NCBI RefSeq assembly: GCF_002787055.1
Contig: NZ_CP024808.1
Span: forward strand, 1,266,328 to 1,330,327
Length of the DNA stretch: 64,000 nucleotides
Source of the DNA: Candidatus Nitrosotenuis aquarius
Lineage (GTDB): Archaea > Thermoproteota > Nitrososphaeria > Nitrososphaerales > Nitrosopumilaceae
Direction: 5' to 3'
Positions 6,471-15,087 of this stretch are shown in pieces. Made by a program: the position numbers and the translations under genes. The notes under the pieces are model-generated. The model saw only the letters and a list, made by a program, of their open reading frames with translations. It had not been told where the DNA came from and did not search any database. The number at the start of each line of letters is the position of its first letter. Position 1 is the stretch's first letter.

Positions 6471-7546
6471 AGTGATTTTATTATTCTAGCCGTGGTCTGC
6501 AGGTGTTTTTGCGTTATTTGTGGCTGTACGGGCAGTGAAAGGACACTTTTTGCAGCCCATTCCGTGTTTGGCAGCTTTGCCTTTTGGTTATAATATGGAG
6601 TCTTGTGTACTGGCATGCCATAGTATACTGTGGCGCCAATTCCGTTTTCGTTTAGTGCTTTGGAAATCTTGTCCCTGTTTTTGCTAGCTATGGTATACAA
6701 ATACCAGTTTACCTTTTCGTGCTTTCTTGGTATGGGTAGTGTCACATCTGCGCCAGAAAGCAATTCTGTTAGAATTTTGGCGTTCTGTGATCTTTTCCTC
6801 AAAAATCCTGCAAGCTTTTTCATCTGTACTTTAGCAATTGCTGCATTGATTTCCGGCAATCGCAAGTTTAGGCCCAGAATTCTGGTATCATATCCATGAA
6901 CCATCCCGTGGTTTCTAATCATCAGTAATTTGTCGCGAAGCTTTTCACTTGATGTAGTGATTACTCCACCTTCGCCAGATGTCATTACTTTGGCAGCATA
7001 GAGACTAAAGCAACCAAGCTCCGAGAATGTACCTGTCTGTTTTCCTCGGTATGTGGAGCCCATCGATTGTGCGGCATCCTCTATTATTGGAATGTGGCTT
7101 TTGCGCGCAATTTCGGATATTTCATCAATGTATGATACATTTCCGTACAGGTGTACGGGGATGATCGCCTTAGTCTTTTTTGTGATTTTTTTTCGTAGGT
7201 CTTCTGGATCCATGGTGTAATTGTCACGTCTGATATCTACGAAGACTGGCTTTGCACCAACAGAGACTACAGAATTTGCGGTGGCAACAAAGGTAAATGA
7301 CGGTAATACCACCTCATCGCCAGATTTCACATCAAGGGCATAAAGGGCAGCTTGCAGTGCAGCAGTGCCAGAATTAACAGCAATTGCATATTTTGATTTT
7401 ACAAAAGAGCATACCAATCTTTCAAATTCCTGGACATTAGGCCCACCGTCTCTAGCAGCAGATGTCAGTGTTCCTTTTTTTAAAACGGCAGTGACTTCGG
7501 CAATTTCCTCTCTGCCAACTATGGGAATGTTGACTGGAATCTTCAT
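6467..7546 (-). CDS. DegT/DnrJ/EryC1/StrS-family PLP aminotransferase
   Basis: 359 residues, full length. It carries the hallmarks of sugar aminotransferases: VNSGTAALQAALYAL, LPSFTFVATANSV, IEDAAQSMGSTYRGK and the PLP-binding Lys186 in FSLYAAKVMTSGEGG. These enzymes add an amino group to keto-sugars of surface polysaccharides and S-layer glycans. Translation is coupled to the MtrA-like gene by a 4-bp overlap, which is unusual company for a sugar enzyme. No other glycan gene is close by. Confidence 0.92.
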   Translation of the reverse strand: MKIPVNIPIVGREEIAEVTAVLKKGTLTSAARDGGPNVQEFERLVCSFVKSKYAIAVNSGTAALQAALYALDVKSGDEVVLPSFTFVATANSVVSVGAKPVFVDIRRDNYTMDPEDLRKKITKKTKAIIPVHLYGNVSYIDEISEIARKSHIPIIEDAAQSMGSTYRGKQTGTFSELGCFSLYAAKVMTSGEGGVITTSSEKLRDKLLMIRNHGMVHGYDTRILGLNLRLPEINAAIAKVQMKKLAGFLRKRSQNAKILTELLSGADVTLPIPRKHEKVNWYLYTIASKNRDKISKALNENGIGATVYYGMPVHKTPYYNQKAKLPNTEWAAKSVLSLPVQPQITQKHLQTTARIIKSL

Positions 7547-7601
7547 GATTTGTCGTTTTACATGGATGGTAATTAAACCTCATTTCATAAATGGACAATT
7601 C

Positions 7602-7608
7602 TTATATC
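7602..7608 (+). promoter_or_regulatory. TATA box for the membrane protein gene at 7633
   Basis: TTATATC centred 28 bp before ATG 7633. It lies inside the longer ORF that would start at ATG 7591, and so argues for the downstream start and a leaderless mRNA. Confidence 0.5.
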
Positions 7609-7632
7609 CAAATCACAATTTTTGGCAATTAC

Positions 7633-8196
7633 ATGTCTCGTCACTTGCAGAAAACAGATCCGGGATACAAGGTCTACCTGTACATTTTCTATGTCTGCGC
7701 TTTTGTGATGTTATCTATTATGGCCTATGGAACATGGGCAATGCTTACTGAATGGCAGCAAAAGGGCACCTATGTGATGGGAGAGGTACTAGTCACCACA
7801 CACATTCCGTTTCCTCACTTTGCAAAACTGATCACGTGGCTTTTCTTTGCGTGTATTATAGGCTGGTACTGCGTTTCCAGAATTGGCTGGAAAAAGGCAG
7901 TACGACTCCATTCCTGGCGAATGTCTTTGTTGCAGCTGATGCTTTTGGGATTTGCAATCATAAATCTGTACGAGGTATTGTACAATTTCACGGTCCTCAA
8001 TGCACTGATATCTGCAGGAACAGTAAACGGGCACGTGCCAGACATTGACAGGCTAACCATTGCATATCCGGATGGTGCAAGACCATGGAACCTGATCTTT
8101 GCTACAAAGATTTTCCTCGTTGGATTTCTGATTTCAGCTCATGCCTTTTACTTGTCCACTAGGCCGAGAAAATCACTTGATGAATTAGAAACGTAA
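7633..8196 (+). CDS. Four-helix membrane protein, unknown function
   Basis: From ATG 7633 the protein has 187 residues; the ATG at 7591 would add 14 residues but precedes the TATA box. Four hydrophobic segments are visible at about residues 18-38, 62-82, 94-116 and 155-176 of the shorter form, separated by loops with conserved-looking HIPFPHF and YPDGARPWN. The His residues near the second helix might bind a cofactor. No family recognised. It is 32 bp upstream of tyrS and may share its region of transcription. Confidence 0.7.
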   Translation: MSRHLQKTDPGYKVYLYIFYVCAFVMLSIMAYGTWAMLTEWQQKGTYVMGEVLVTTHIPFPHFAKLITWLFFACIIGWYCVSRIGWKKAVRLHSWRMSLLQLMLLGFAIINLYEVLYNFTVLNALISAGTVNGHVPDIDRLTIAYPDGARPWNLIFATKIFLVGFLISAHAFYLSTRPRKSLDELET

Positions 8197-8228
8197 CTTT
8201 ATAGGATTATAATCAAAACCCAGTACCA

Positions 8229-9272
8229 TTGGATGTAACAAGCAAAGTCGAGCTGGTCTTGCGGCCCCCAACAGAAGAAATAGTAACGCAGGAAGAGCTG
8301 ACAAATCTGTTCTCGACAAATTCCAAGCCGCGACATTACATAGGATTAGAGATTTCCGGATTTTTGCATCTTGGAAGTCTGATTAGTACAGGATTCAAGA
8401 TTAATGATTTTATCAAGGCAGGCGTTGAATGCAATGTCTTTTTGGCAGACTGGCACACGCTAATCAACGACAAGCTTGGCGGCAACTGGGATACCATATC
8501 CAAGGTATCGCATTATTACGAGCGCGCATTCAAGCTGGTCTGCCCTGGCGTAAACATAATTCGCGGAAGTGAGCTGTATGATTCCCACAAGGAATACTGG
8601 AAGGACTTTGTGTTATTTACAAAACACATGACTCTTGCCAGAACAATGAGAGCAATGACAATCATGGGAAGATCAGAAAGCGACGAGAAAATCGACATGT
8701 CAAAATTATTGTATCCTCCGATGCAGGCAGTCGACATTCATACTATAGATGTCGATATAGCGCATGCGGGAATGGACCAGAGAAAAATCCACATGCTAGT
8801 CCGAGAAATATTTCCAAAGATGAAGTGGAAGGTCCCAGTCGCCATCCACCATGGTTTGTTGCCGGGACTAACAGAGCCAATAACTACAGGTGAAGAAGGA
8901 GAAGGCACCAAAATGTCAAAGTCAAAGCCAGGCTCTGGCGTTTTCATTCATGATTCTGATGATGAAATAAAATCCAAGATAAAAAAGGGCTGGTGCGAGC
9001 AAGGAAAGACAAACAATCCTATACTCCAAATAGCAAAGCACATCTTGTTCCATGAAATGCCCGAGCTCAAAGTGGAAAGGCCGGAAAAGTTCGGCGGAAA
9101 CGTGAGCTATTCTAGTTTTTCCCAGCTAGAATCAGACTTTGGCGCAGGAAAACTGCACCCAATGGATCTCAAAAATGTTGTAGCAGAAAATCTGGTAAAA
9201 ATCATCGCTCCAATACGGGATAAGCTGCAAATGGACGATGACACTCGAGATGTAATAAAAAATTCTGTCTAG
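8229..9272 (+). CDS. tyrS: Tyrosyl-tRNA synthetase, archaeal type
   Basis: 347 residues; charges tRNA-Tyr with tyrosine in the cytoplasm. Class I motifs are present: HLGS (the HIGH motif, in GFLHLGSLISTG) and KMSKS (in EGTKMSKSKPGSG). The archaeal/eukaryal tyrosine pocket is seen in YPPMQAVDIHTIDVD and GMDQRKIHMLVREIFP, with RPEKFGG and ELHPMDLKNVVAENL in the C-terminal domain as in the archaeal enzyme. It starts at TTG 8229, about 28 bp after a TATA-like TTTATAGG. Its stop overlaps the convergent methyltransferase gene by 4 bp. Confidence 0.95.
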   Translation: MDVTSKVELVLRPPTEEIVTQEELTNLFSTNSKPRHYIGLEISGFLHLGSLISTGFKINDFIKAGVECNVFLADWHTLINDKLGGNWDTISKVSHYYERAFKLVCPGVNIIRGSELYDSHKEYWKDFVLFTKHMTLARTMRAMTIMGRSESDEKIDMSKLLYPPMQAVDIHTIDVDIAHAGMDQRKIHMLVREIFPKMKWKVPVAIHHGLLPGLTEPITTGEEGEGTKMSKSKPGSGVFIHDSDDEIKSKIKKGWCEQGKTNNPILQIAKHILFHEMPELKVERPEKFGGNVSYSSFSQLESDFGAGKLHPMDLKNVVAENLVKIIAPIRDKLQMDDDTRDVIKNSV

Positions 9273-10039
9273 CTCTGTAGATTATACTTTGATGTGTATC
9301 CTCGCGGATTTATCATCAAATTCTTGAAATTATATGTAGAAGAATTGCCGATTATCACGGTACTAATCATGCCTAGCTTGTCTGCGTGCGATTCCATGTT
9401 TTCCAGATCAGTAATTACTATTGTTTGAGATTCTCTATATGCGCCCTTTATAATGGCAACAGGAGTGGTCGGCTTTCTGTATTTGAGTAATAATTTTCTT
9501 GTGTCTTGTAGTTGGTGGATTCTTTTTTTGCTTGACGGATTGTAAATCACAATTACATAGTCGCCCTGGGCTGCAGCTTCGACTCGCTTTACTATTATTT
9601 CCCATGGTACCAGCAAGTCACTCATAGATACTACGGCAAAGTCTGTCATCAGCGGCGAGCCAATCAGGGAAGCGCATGAATTCAGGGCAGACACTCCAGG
9701 TATCACCTCTACTTCCAGGCCAGTCTTTGGGTCCCAGCCGGCCTCTGCCAGTGTTTCGTAGATTAGGCCTGCCATTCCGTAAATTCCTGGGTCTCCGCTG
9801 CTAACCAGAGATACAATTTTGCCAGACTGGGCAAGCTCGATGCATTGCTTTGCCCTTTCCACTTCTTGAGTCATGGCGTATCGGTGGATTTCCTTTCCCT
9901 GGATTAGATCTTCTACCAGTCCAACATAGGTGTCATAGCCCACTATGGTGTCGCTTTGCTCAATGACCTCTTTTGCGCGAAAAGTCATGTGGTCGTGCGC
10001 TCCGGGGCCTACGCCAACAATGTAGAGTTTTCCTGCCAA
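9269..10039 (-). CDS. cbiH: Cobalt-factor III / precorrin-3B C17-methyltransferase
   Basis: 256 residues of the tetrapyrrole SAM-methylase family. The glycine-rich start LYIVGVGPGAHDHMTFRAKE, the VSSGDPGIYGMAGLIYE motif that binds SAM, and EVIPGVSALNSCASLIGSPL are characteristic of CbiH/CobJ. The enzyme methylates C17 and drives ring contraction in cobalamin synthesis. Ammonia-oxidising archaea make cobalamin, so the gene is expected. The remaining B12 genes are not in this window. It fits functionally with the corrinoid-binding MtrA-like protein 3 kb away, although they are not linked in an operon. Confidence 0.9.
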   Translation of the reverse strand: MAGKLYIVGVGPGAHDHMTFRAKEVIEQSDTIVGYDTYVGLVEDLIQGKEIHRYAMTQEVERAKQCIELAQSGKIVSLVSSGDPGIYGMAGLIYETLAEAGWDPKTGLEVEVIPGVSALNSCASLIGSPLMTDFAVVSMSDLLVPWEIIVKRVEAAAQGDYVIVIYNPSSKKRIHQLQDTRKLLLKYRKPTTPVAIIKGAYRESQTIVITDLENMESHADKLGMISTVIIGNSSTYNFKNLMINPRGYTSKYNLQS

Positions 10040-10065
10040 GTGATTTTTTTTTCTAAAATGCTAAT

Positions 10066-11490
10066 TTATCCCTTGTTGGATTTTGGCGACTCTATAATCG
10101 GACAGTTCACAACATGGTCTTCGCTTTGCGGCCTAGCCAGTGTGACAAAGACAGAGCCGTCTGACTTTTTGGATTCTATATCTGAAATTGTCTGCAATGG
10201 AATGGCGGATTTTGCGTCCTTCCACTCTACTATTGATATTCTGCATATTGGAACGTACCTTTCATCCAGCGCTGAACTCAATACGCTAGGCTGAAATCCA
10301 AGCGGTCCTGCGCCTTTTACTCCATTTTTGAACTGGTACATTTCCGATATTGCATTTGATGTGGCAACCTTTGCAAGCTTGCCAGACACTGGAACCTTCA
10401 TGATATCAGCTGGGCCTTTTGGTGTTGCATCCGGAATGATATAGTAGGTGATGCGGCCGTCAGGACCCCAAGCCCGATGAGCTACAAATGTCACCTTTTT
10501 GGAATCCTTGTTTATTTCCAAGACTTGGGCATTATCCAACACAGTGCTGTTTGTAGTCTGGATCTGCCCCCCCGGCCAAATTATCTGAGGAACATTCACT
10601 GTAACGTTTGTCTTTGTTAGTCTTAGTCTTGAATCTTTTTCTGCCTTGAGAATGTCTTCTGCTGATTGCAGTTCCTGAGGCTTTTGGCCTGCCTTCCAAG
10701 ATACTGTAACCAGACTAGCTAGTGGTGTGTATTCTTTATGTGCAGGCGTTACGCCAAAGACTTCTCCCTGGAACCCATAGATTCCGTCTCCCTTGATTCC
10801 GTTTGTGAATGCGTATATGGTATCCTGAGCTGATGCCGGAGCCCATCGAAGCTTTGGCGCAAACTTGACATTCCAGCCATGCTTTTGTGCGAGCTTGTCC
10901 GATATTGTCTTGTTGCTAGAATCTGTAATGATGTAGTTGACAGGGCCTTTGCCGTAGAATCCGTCGCGCATCGGAATTACAACTGGAATGTTTTGGTCTA
11001 AGAGTTCTATTTCTTGTTCTTTGATTTCATATGTTTGTGATATCAGCTCGACTGGCTGTCCGCGAATCCACCCGTCAACGCTTGTTGTTACAACAAACGG
11101 AGAAGAACTGCGAAATGCAACTGCCGAGCCCGTAAAGTCGAATGTTCCTGCCTTTTTAGCCTCAATTTCTGTCAATCCGTAAATGGTATTTCCGTCAACG
11201 CTCCATGTTGGCTGGCCCCGAGAGTCCTGGCTTGGAATCTGGTGCAGTACCAGAATCTCAACTGGATTATTTGCAGTAAACGTCAGAGATCCTGTGTAAA
11301 TGCTGTCGCGGTTTGGCGCAAGTACTAGTGCGAACTGGCCGTTTCCGCTTCCGGGATCAGTAGATGAGACAAACGTCTTGGTAAAGTGGACCTTGCTTTG
11401 TGGCTTTGCAACGGCAAATGGGTCTGATACCAAAAACGAAACAGCAAGCGCTGGAATAGCTATTATTGCAAAAATGACAAACTTGTTCAC
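10066..11490 (-). CDS. Large secreted protein, unknown function
   Basis: 474 residues with an N-terminal signal peptide (MNKFVIFAIIAIPALAVSFL, then SDPFAVAKP). The rest is beta-rich with two repeated-looking halves: each has a stretch on a drug-free surface-protein pattern such as YGFQGEVFGVTPAH and LGFQPSVLSSALDERYVP, preceded by YAFTNGIKGDGI and YQFKNGVKGAGPL. This indicates an internal duplication of about 190 residues. No enzymatic motif. It follows the aspartate kinase gene by 36 bp at the end of the Rpo11 operon. Confidence 0.7.
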   Translation of the reverse strand: MNKFVIFAIIAIPALAVSFLVSDPFAVAKPQSKVHFTKTFVSSTDPGSGNGQFALVLAPNRDSIYTGSLTFTANNPVEILVLHQIPSQDSRGQPTWSVDGNTIYGLTEIEAKKAGTFDFTGSAVAFRSSSPFVVTTSVDGWIRGQPVELISQTYEIKEQEIELLDQNIPVVIPMRDGFYGKGPVNYIITDSSNKTISDKLAQKHGWNVKFAPKLRWAPASAQDTIYAFTNGIKGDGIYGFQGEVFGVTPAHKEYTPLASLVTVSWKAGQKPQELQSAEDILKAEKDSRLRLTKTNVTVNVPQIIWPGGQIQTTNSTVLDNAQVLEINKDSKKVTFVAHRAWGPDGRITYYIIPDATPKGPADIMKVPVSGKLAKVATSNAISEMYQFKNGVKGAGPLGFQPSVLSSALDERYVPICRISIVEWKDAKSAIPLQTISDIESKKSDGSVFVTLARPQSEDHVVNCPIIESPKSNKG

Positions 11491-11526
11491 TGGTATCTTG
11501 GATTCTGCAAAGATGTTTAAGCGTTT

Positions 11527-12924
11527 TTAGCTCCCAAGCTTGAACTCATCATGTAGCGCTTGAACGGCAGCTGCACAGTCAGAATCCTTGACAACAAACG
11601 CTAGGTTCAGCTCAGACGATCCCTGTGCAATCATCATTACGTTTGCCTTTCTTTTTGCAACTGAGCCAAAGACTCGCGATGCGACGCCGACTGTTCCGCG
11701 CATTCCAGAACCGATTAGAGCTATAATGGAAACATCTGTAGTGACATCAATTTTTTTGATTATCTTTCCTAATAGTTCCATTTCCATTGTGTTTACTGCC
11801 TTGTCCAGATCGTTTTTCTTGACCACAATAGAGATGCTGGATTCTGACGGGCTCTGAGAGATCATCATGATATTGACGCCGGCCTTTGCAAGTGTTGTAA
11901 ATATTGTAGCAGCTGTTCCCGGTGCGCCAACCATGCTTCCGCCACGCATATCGATTAATCCATTGTGGCGAATCACCGATACGCACTTGACAGTCTTGTT
12001 TGTTTTCTCATCAGGATTTGCAGTTACTAGTGTGCCGGGATTATTAACATTAAAGGTGCTGCGAATTCGCATCGGGATTTTCTTTGATAACAATGGTTCA
12101 AAGGAGCGCGGGTGGATCTGCTTTGCGCCAAATAGAGCCATCTCCATTGCCTCCACGTATGATACCTCTGGGATCACCTTTGCATTTTTGACCATCTTGG
12201 GGTCTGCGCTCATCAGGCCGTCAACGTCGCTCATAAGCCAAACCTCGTCTGCTTTTATGCATGACGCAATGATAGTAGCGGTATAGTCAGATCCTCCTCT
12301 ACCAAACGTTGTGACGTGGCCGTGCTGGTCAGCCCCTGCAAATCCGCCAATAACTGGGATGAATTTCTTTGATAGCAATGGTTCCAGATTTGTAGAGACG
12401 CGCAGTCGTGTTGTATCCATTAGCGGCTTTGATTGGCCGAAATTAGAATCAGTGACAATTCCTACTTCTTTTCCTGTCAGTGCGATTGACTTTGTCTTGA
12501 GATCCAGTATGGCATGCGATACTATTTCTATTGATAATCGCTCGCCAAATGAAATAAGATAATCCAGCGACTGCGGAGTCACCTCGCCCAGCAAAATCAT
12601 CCCGTGCATTAGGCCTTTCAGCTCATCAAGTATGGATTCCAGTTTTTGGATCAGCGCCTTTCTGATTATAGAATTCGATATGGTGTCCTTTGAAATTTGC
12701 AAATGCTGTTTTCTTAACCTTGATAATATGGAATCTGCCTGTGCGCGGTTTTCCTTTTTTATTGAATCGGAAATTTCTAGCAGATCATCCGTGGTGTCGT
12801 TTATTGCAGAGCACACCATCACAACTTGGTTTTTCTTGGAATTGTTTTGGATGAATTTTGCAACGCCCTTGATGTGCTTGGGTGATGCAAGTGATGTTCC
12901 ACCAAACTTGATTACTAGTCTCAT
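11527..12924 (-). CDS. lysC: Aspartate kinase with two ACT domains
   Basis: 465 residues. The catalytic start MRLVIKFGGTSLASPKHIKG is the KFGGTS ATP/aspartate site, and FGRGGSDYTATIIA is the second conserved block. Two ACT domains follow (about residues 310-465), the usual feedback site for lysine or threonine. It phosphorylates aspartate, the first step to Thr, Met and Lys. The gene is downstream of PCNA by 33 bp in the minus-strand operon, a pairing of amino-acid and information genes. Which amino acid inhibits it cannot be read. Confidence 0.94.
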   Translation of the reverse strand: MRLVIKFGGTSLASPKHIKGVAKFIQNNSKKNQVVMVCSAINDTTDDLLEISDSIKKENRAQADSILSRLRKQHLQISKDTISNSIIRKALIQKLESILDELKGLMHGMILLGEVTPQSLDYLISFGERLSIEIVSHAILDLKTKSIALTGKEVGIVTDSNFGQSKPLMDTTRLRVSTNLEPLLSKKFIPVIGGFAGADQHGHVTTFGRGGSDYTATIIASCIKADEVWLMSDVDGLMSADPKMVKNAKVIPEVSYVEAMEMALFGAKQIHPRSFEPLLSKKIPMRIRSTFNVNNPGTLVTANPDEKTNKTVKCVSVIRHNGLIDMRGGSMVGAPGTAATIFTTLAKAGVNIMMISQSPSESSISIVVKKNDLDKAVNTMEMELLGKIIKKIDVTTDVSIIALIGSGMRGTVGVASRVFGSVAKRKANVMMIAQGSSELNLAFVVKDSDCAAAVQALHDEFKLGS

Positions 12925-12957
12925 TGGATTCCTCTCCCAAAATGACTTTTTATGCTT

Positions 12958-13701
12958 TTAACTTTCTACTCGCGGTGCTAGGTAAAAGTGGATTCTGCCC
13001 ATGTTTGCAACCTTGAATTCTATTCTTAGTGGCTTGGCAGAAGAATACTCGCATACTATGGTGCCGGTTGCCGCACCCACTGCCTTGACTATGGGGTTTA
13101 GGTATTCGAGGCTGTACGTGCCTGTAGATTCTACCTTTGATGAAATCTCTGTTAGCTCGTCTGGCTGCTTTTGAAGTGATATGAGGACCTCGCCGGAATC
13201 GCCTTTTCCGGAAAACTCTGCCTTGGACTCGTCTGTCTTGATGGTAAGATAGTCAGATACGACCTGTACGTCGCCGAGAATTTTATCAAATAGAGTGTTT
13301 GCAAGGCCTATTTTTGCGTCATATGGAATTTTTGGTAGTGGTGTGTCGGTTGCCGAAGACTCGATTAGTCGCATTTTGTATTGCTTGTTTTTGCCAATTA
13401 TTATCAATAACATGGAATCTGCTATGCTGATTTGGATGGACTCTGACTTTTCTGCCCTTTTGATCAATTTGGAAAATTCATCAATTCTGACTCCGAACTT
13501 TATTGGGCCGTCGCACTCGTATTTTTCAAACGCCGAGTTTGGCCAAGAAATGTCAATTAGCGCAACATGTGAGGGATCCATTCCGCGAAAACTGATTCCT
13601 TCCACTGTTGCCTCAAATGTGGCCTCTTCTACAAGTGTGGATATGGCGGACAAAATTGCCTTCCATTCATCAGATCCGCTTGTCTTTGCAGAAAACACCA
13701 T
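12958..13701 (-). CDS. pcn: DNA polymerase sliding clamp (PCNA)
   Basis: 247 residues, the standard PCNA length. It has the N-terminal KAILSAISTLVEEATFEA helix, ISFRGMDPSHVALIDISWPN, the interdomain loop region around residues 115-130, and the second-domain ending PLRIEFKVANMGRIHFYLAPR, closely following archaeal PCNA. The trimer encircles DNA and tethers polymerases, ligase and FEN1. It follows TFS and Rpo11 in the same direction; gaps are under 40 bp, so co-transcription is likely. Confidence 0.96.
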   Translation of the reverse strand: MVFSAKTSGSDEWKAILSAISTLVEEATFEATVEGISFRGMDPSHVALIDISWPNSAFEKYECDGPIKFGVRIDEFSKLIKRAEKSESIQISIADSMLLIIIGKNKQYKMRLIESSATDTPLPKIPYDAKIGLANTLFDKILGDVQVVSDYLTIKTDESKAEFSGKGDSGEVLISLQKQPDELTEISSKVESTGTYSLEYLNPIVKAVGAATGTIVCEYSSAKPLRIEFKVANMGRIHFYLAPRVES

Positions 13702-13740
13702 TTAGCTATCTGTCTTGCGCTTCCAGTTAAAGGTTATTTT

Positions 13741-14037
13741 TTATGAATAGTCACGCCAAGTGTGCGCGCATTTTGAACATCTGTAGAATTGCGTTGTTGG
13801 TTCATCTGCAGATCTTGTCTGTAGCATCCACCAGACCGCTTCATCGTTGCCGCACTTTTCGCATTCCTTTTTGATTGTTGGTAATGTTTCTTTTCCCTCG
13901 TCTTCCTCAAATACAGTAAAAGACTTGTCCATTTCTGCAGAAGATTTTTTTGTTTCAGTTTTGGCAGCTTCGGAATAACCACATTTTGTGCATGTACCTT
14001 TCTTTAACCGCAGATTGCACTTGGGGCAAAATTGCAT
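13741..14037 (-). CDS. tfs: Transcript cleavage factor TFS (RNA polymerase subunit M-like)
   Basis: 98 residues with two zinc ribbons: CPKC-x9-CTKC at residues 4-19, and CEKC-x24-CSKC at the C-terminus. The second holds the RSADEPTTQFYRC motif, whose Asp-Glu pair sits at the polymerase active site and stimulates RNA cleavage in backtracked complexes (TFIIS/TFS family). Length is normal. Its ATG directly follows the Rpo11 stop (TAG-ATG). The linker between ribbons is Lys/Glu-rich. Confidence 0.95.
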   Translation of the reverse strand: MQFCPKCNLRLKKGTCTKCGYSEAAKTETKKSSAEMDKSFTVFEEDEGKETLPTIKKECEKCGNDEAVWWMLQTRSADEPTTQFYRCSKCAHTWRDYS

Positions 14038-14319
14038 CTAAACACCTTTGATTTTAGAGTGGATTAGTGATTTTAGTTCCTGGGCCGATTCTATTGCTGA
14101 TTTGGTTGCCTTTTCCATTTCTTTTAGAGGACTGCCCTTGGAGGAATTGATACGCATTCTGTATTCGGCAGTAAGTGGGTGTCTTAGAATGACACCTGCA
14201 AACTCGACTTGGTTGTCCTTGAGCAGCTCGTGCTGGACTATATACAGAGTTCCAATGTCGGTGCCCTTCAAAGCCAGTTCGGTCTCTTTTGAGGAGGACT
14301 TGACTACCTGTACGTTCAT
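14038..14319 (-). CDS. rpo11: RNA polymerase subunit Rpo11 (L)
   Basis: I start the protein at ATG 14319: MNVQVVKSSSKETELALKGT (93 residues), the standard Rpo11 length. The longer frame to 14427 runs into the divergent gene and adds a non-conserved tail. HELLKDNQVEFAGVILRHPL is the diagnostic block (the usual form is L..V.FA.Y...HPL). Rpo11 dimerises with Rpo3 to form the assembly platform of archaeal RNA polymerase. First gene of the operon with tfs, pcn and lysC; the divergent neighbour starts 44 bp away. Confidence 0.93.
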   Translation of the reverse strand: MNVQVVKSSSKETELALKGTDIGTLYIVQHELLKDNQVEFAGVILRHPLTAEYRMRINSSKGSPLKEMEKATKSAIESAQELKSLIHSKIKGV

Positions 14320-14363
14320 TCTATCGGAAAACCACTTATTGTGGATATAAATCATCGTCAAGC

Positions 14364-14900
14364 ATGGGAAGCGCAACGACCCTCTCGGAAATAATACTAA
14401 CAGCGGACAAGCCGGAATATTCACCATCGGACGATATCATAATTACGGCATCGTTTCAGATCAAGGGCGATCTGCGAGATGCGCTAAACGAGAAAAACTG
14501 GACTGAATCCTACAACAAATATGACAATTTGTTCAAGCTCAAATACGGAATCAAGGTTACCTCCGGCGGATTTAGAAAAAAGGAGCTCAAAGACATTGAC
14601 ACTTATCGCAAGGCATCGTTTTTCTGGACTCGCAATCCCAAATTAGTAAACCCAATGAAGGAAAAGCGGGTCTGGGTACAGGTAGCAAAGAACTTTGAGC
14701 CGTTCATCAAGCTAACCGAGGAAGAAGTAAAATCTGAATTGCTAGACTTTAATGAAAAAATTACAATCAAGGCATCCGAGCTTGGATCTGGCAAACACAA
14801 GATAAGTGCAGAAGCCTGGGTGTCCTGGCAAAAACACCTCTGGACTGACTCGGGCGACGCCAAGGGATCATCCAAGGAAATCGAAATAACAGTAAATTAA
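14364..14900 (+). CDS. Hypothetical protein, beta-sandwich-like, cytosolic
   Basis: 178 residues, not recognised. The ordered start (LSEIILTADKPEYSPSDDII) and end (KHKISAEAWVSWQKHLW) look like a single Ig-like/CARDB-type sandwich interrupted by a helical, charged insert at about residues 50-110. It has no signal peptide, which is odd for such a fold. Divergent from rpo11; a 50-residue protein gene follows 32 bp downstream. Confidence 0.65.
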   Translation: MGSATTLSEIILTADKPEYSPSDDIIITASFQIKGDLRDALNEKNWTESYNKYDNLFKLKYGIKVTSGGFRKKELKDIDTYRKASFFWTRNPKLVNPMKEKRVWVQVAKNFEPFIKLTEEEVKSELLDFNEKITIKASELGSGKHKISAEAWVSWQKHLWTDSGDAKGSSKEIEITVN

Positions 14901-14932
14901 AAAATTATAAGCAACAATTTTGGGATCATTTC

Positions 14933-15085
14933 ATGGCAAAATATGACGGCCTTTTGGGCCAGCCAGTTTTGGAAGTGGAAGAGCCAGACGCAGAAGGCGG
15001 AGTAACCATTATTTTCAAGGACAATAGATTCTTGTTCATCAAAATAGTTGATGGCAAACTCGATACAATATCAATTCCGGAATAA
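14933..15085 (+). CDS. Small protein of 50 residues, unknown
   Basis: Short ORF from ATG 14933 to TAA 15085. The protein begins MAKYDGLLGQPVLEVEEPDA and continues with GGVTIIFKDNRFLFIKIVDG, a regular amphipathic three-strand pattern. Codon use matches its neighbours. It lies between the 178-residue gene and the convergent phosphatase, whose stop is 2 bp away. A TTATAAGC box at about 14904 may serve it. Function not known. Confidence 0.6.
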   Translation: MAKYDGLLGQPVLEVEEPDAEGGVTIIFKDNRFLFIKIVDGKLDTISIPE

Positions 15086-15087
15086 TC

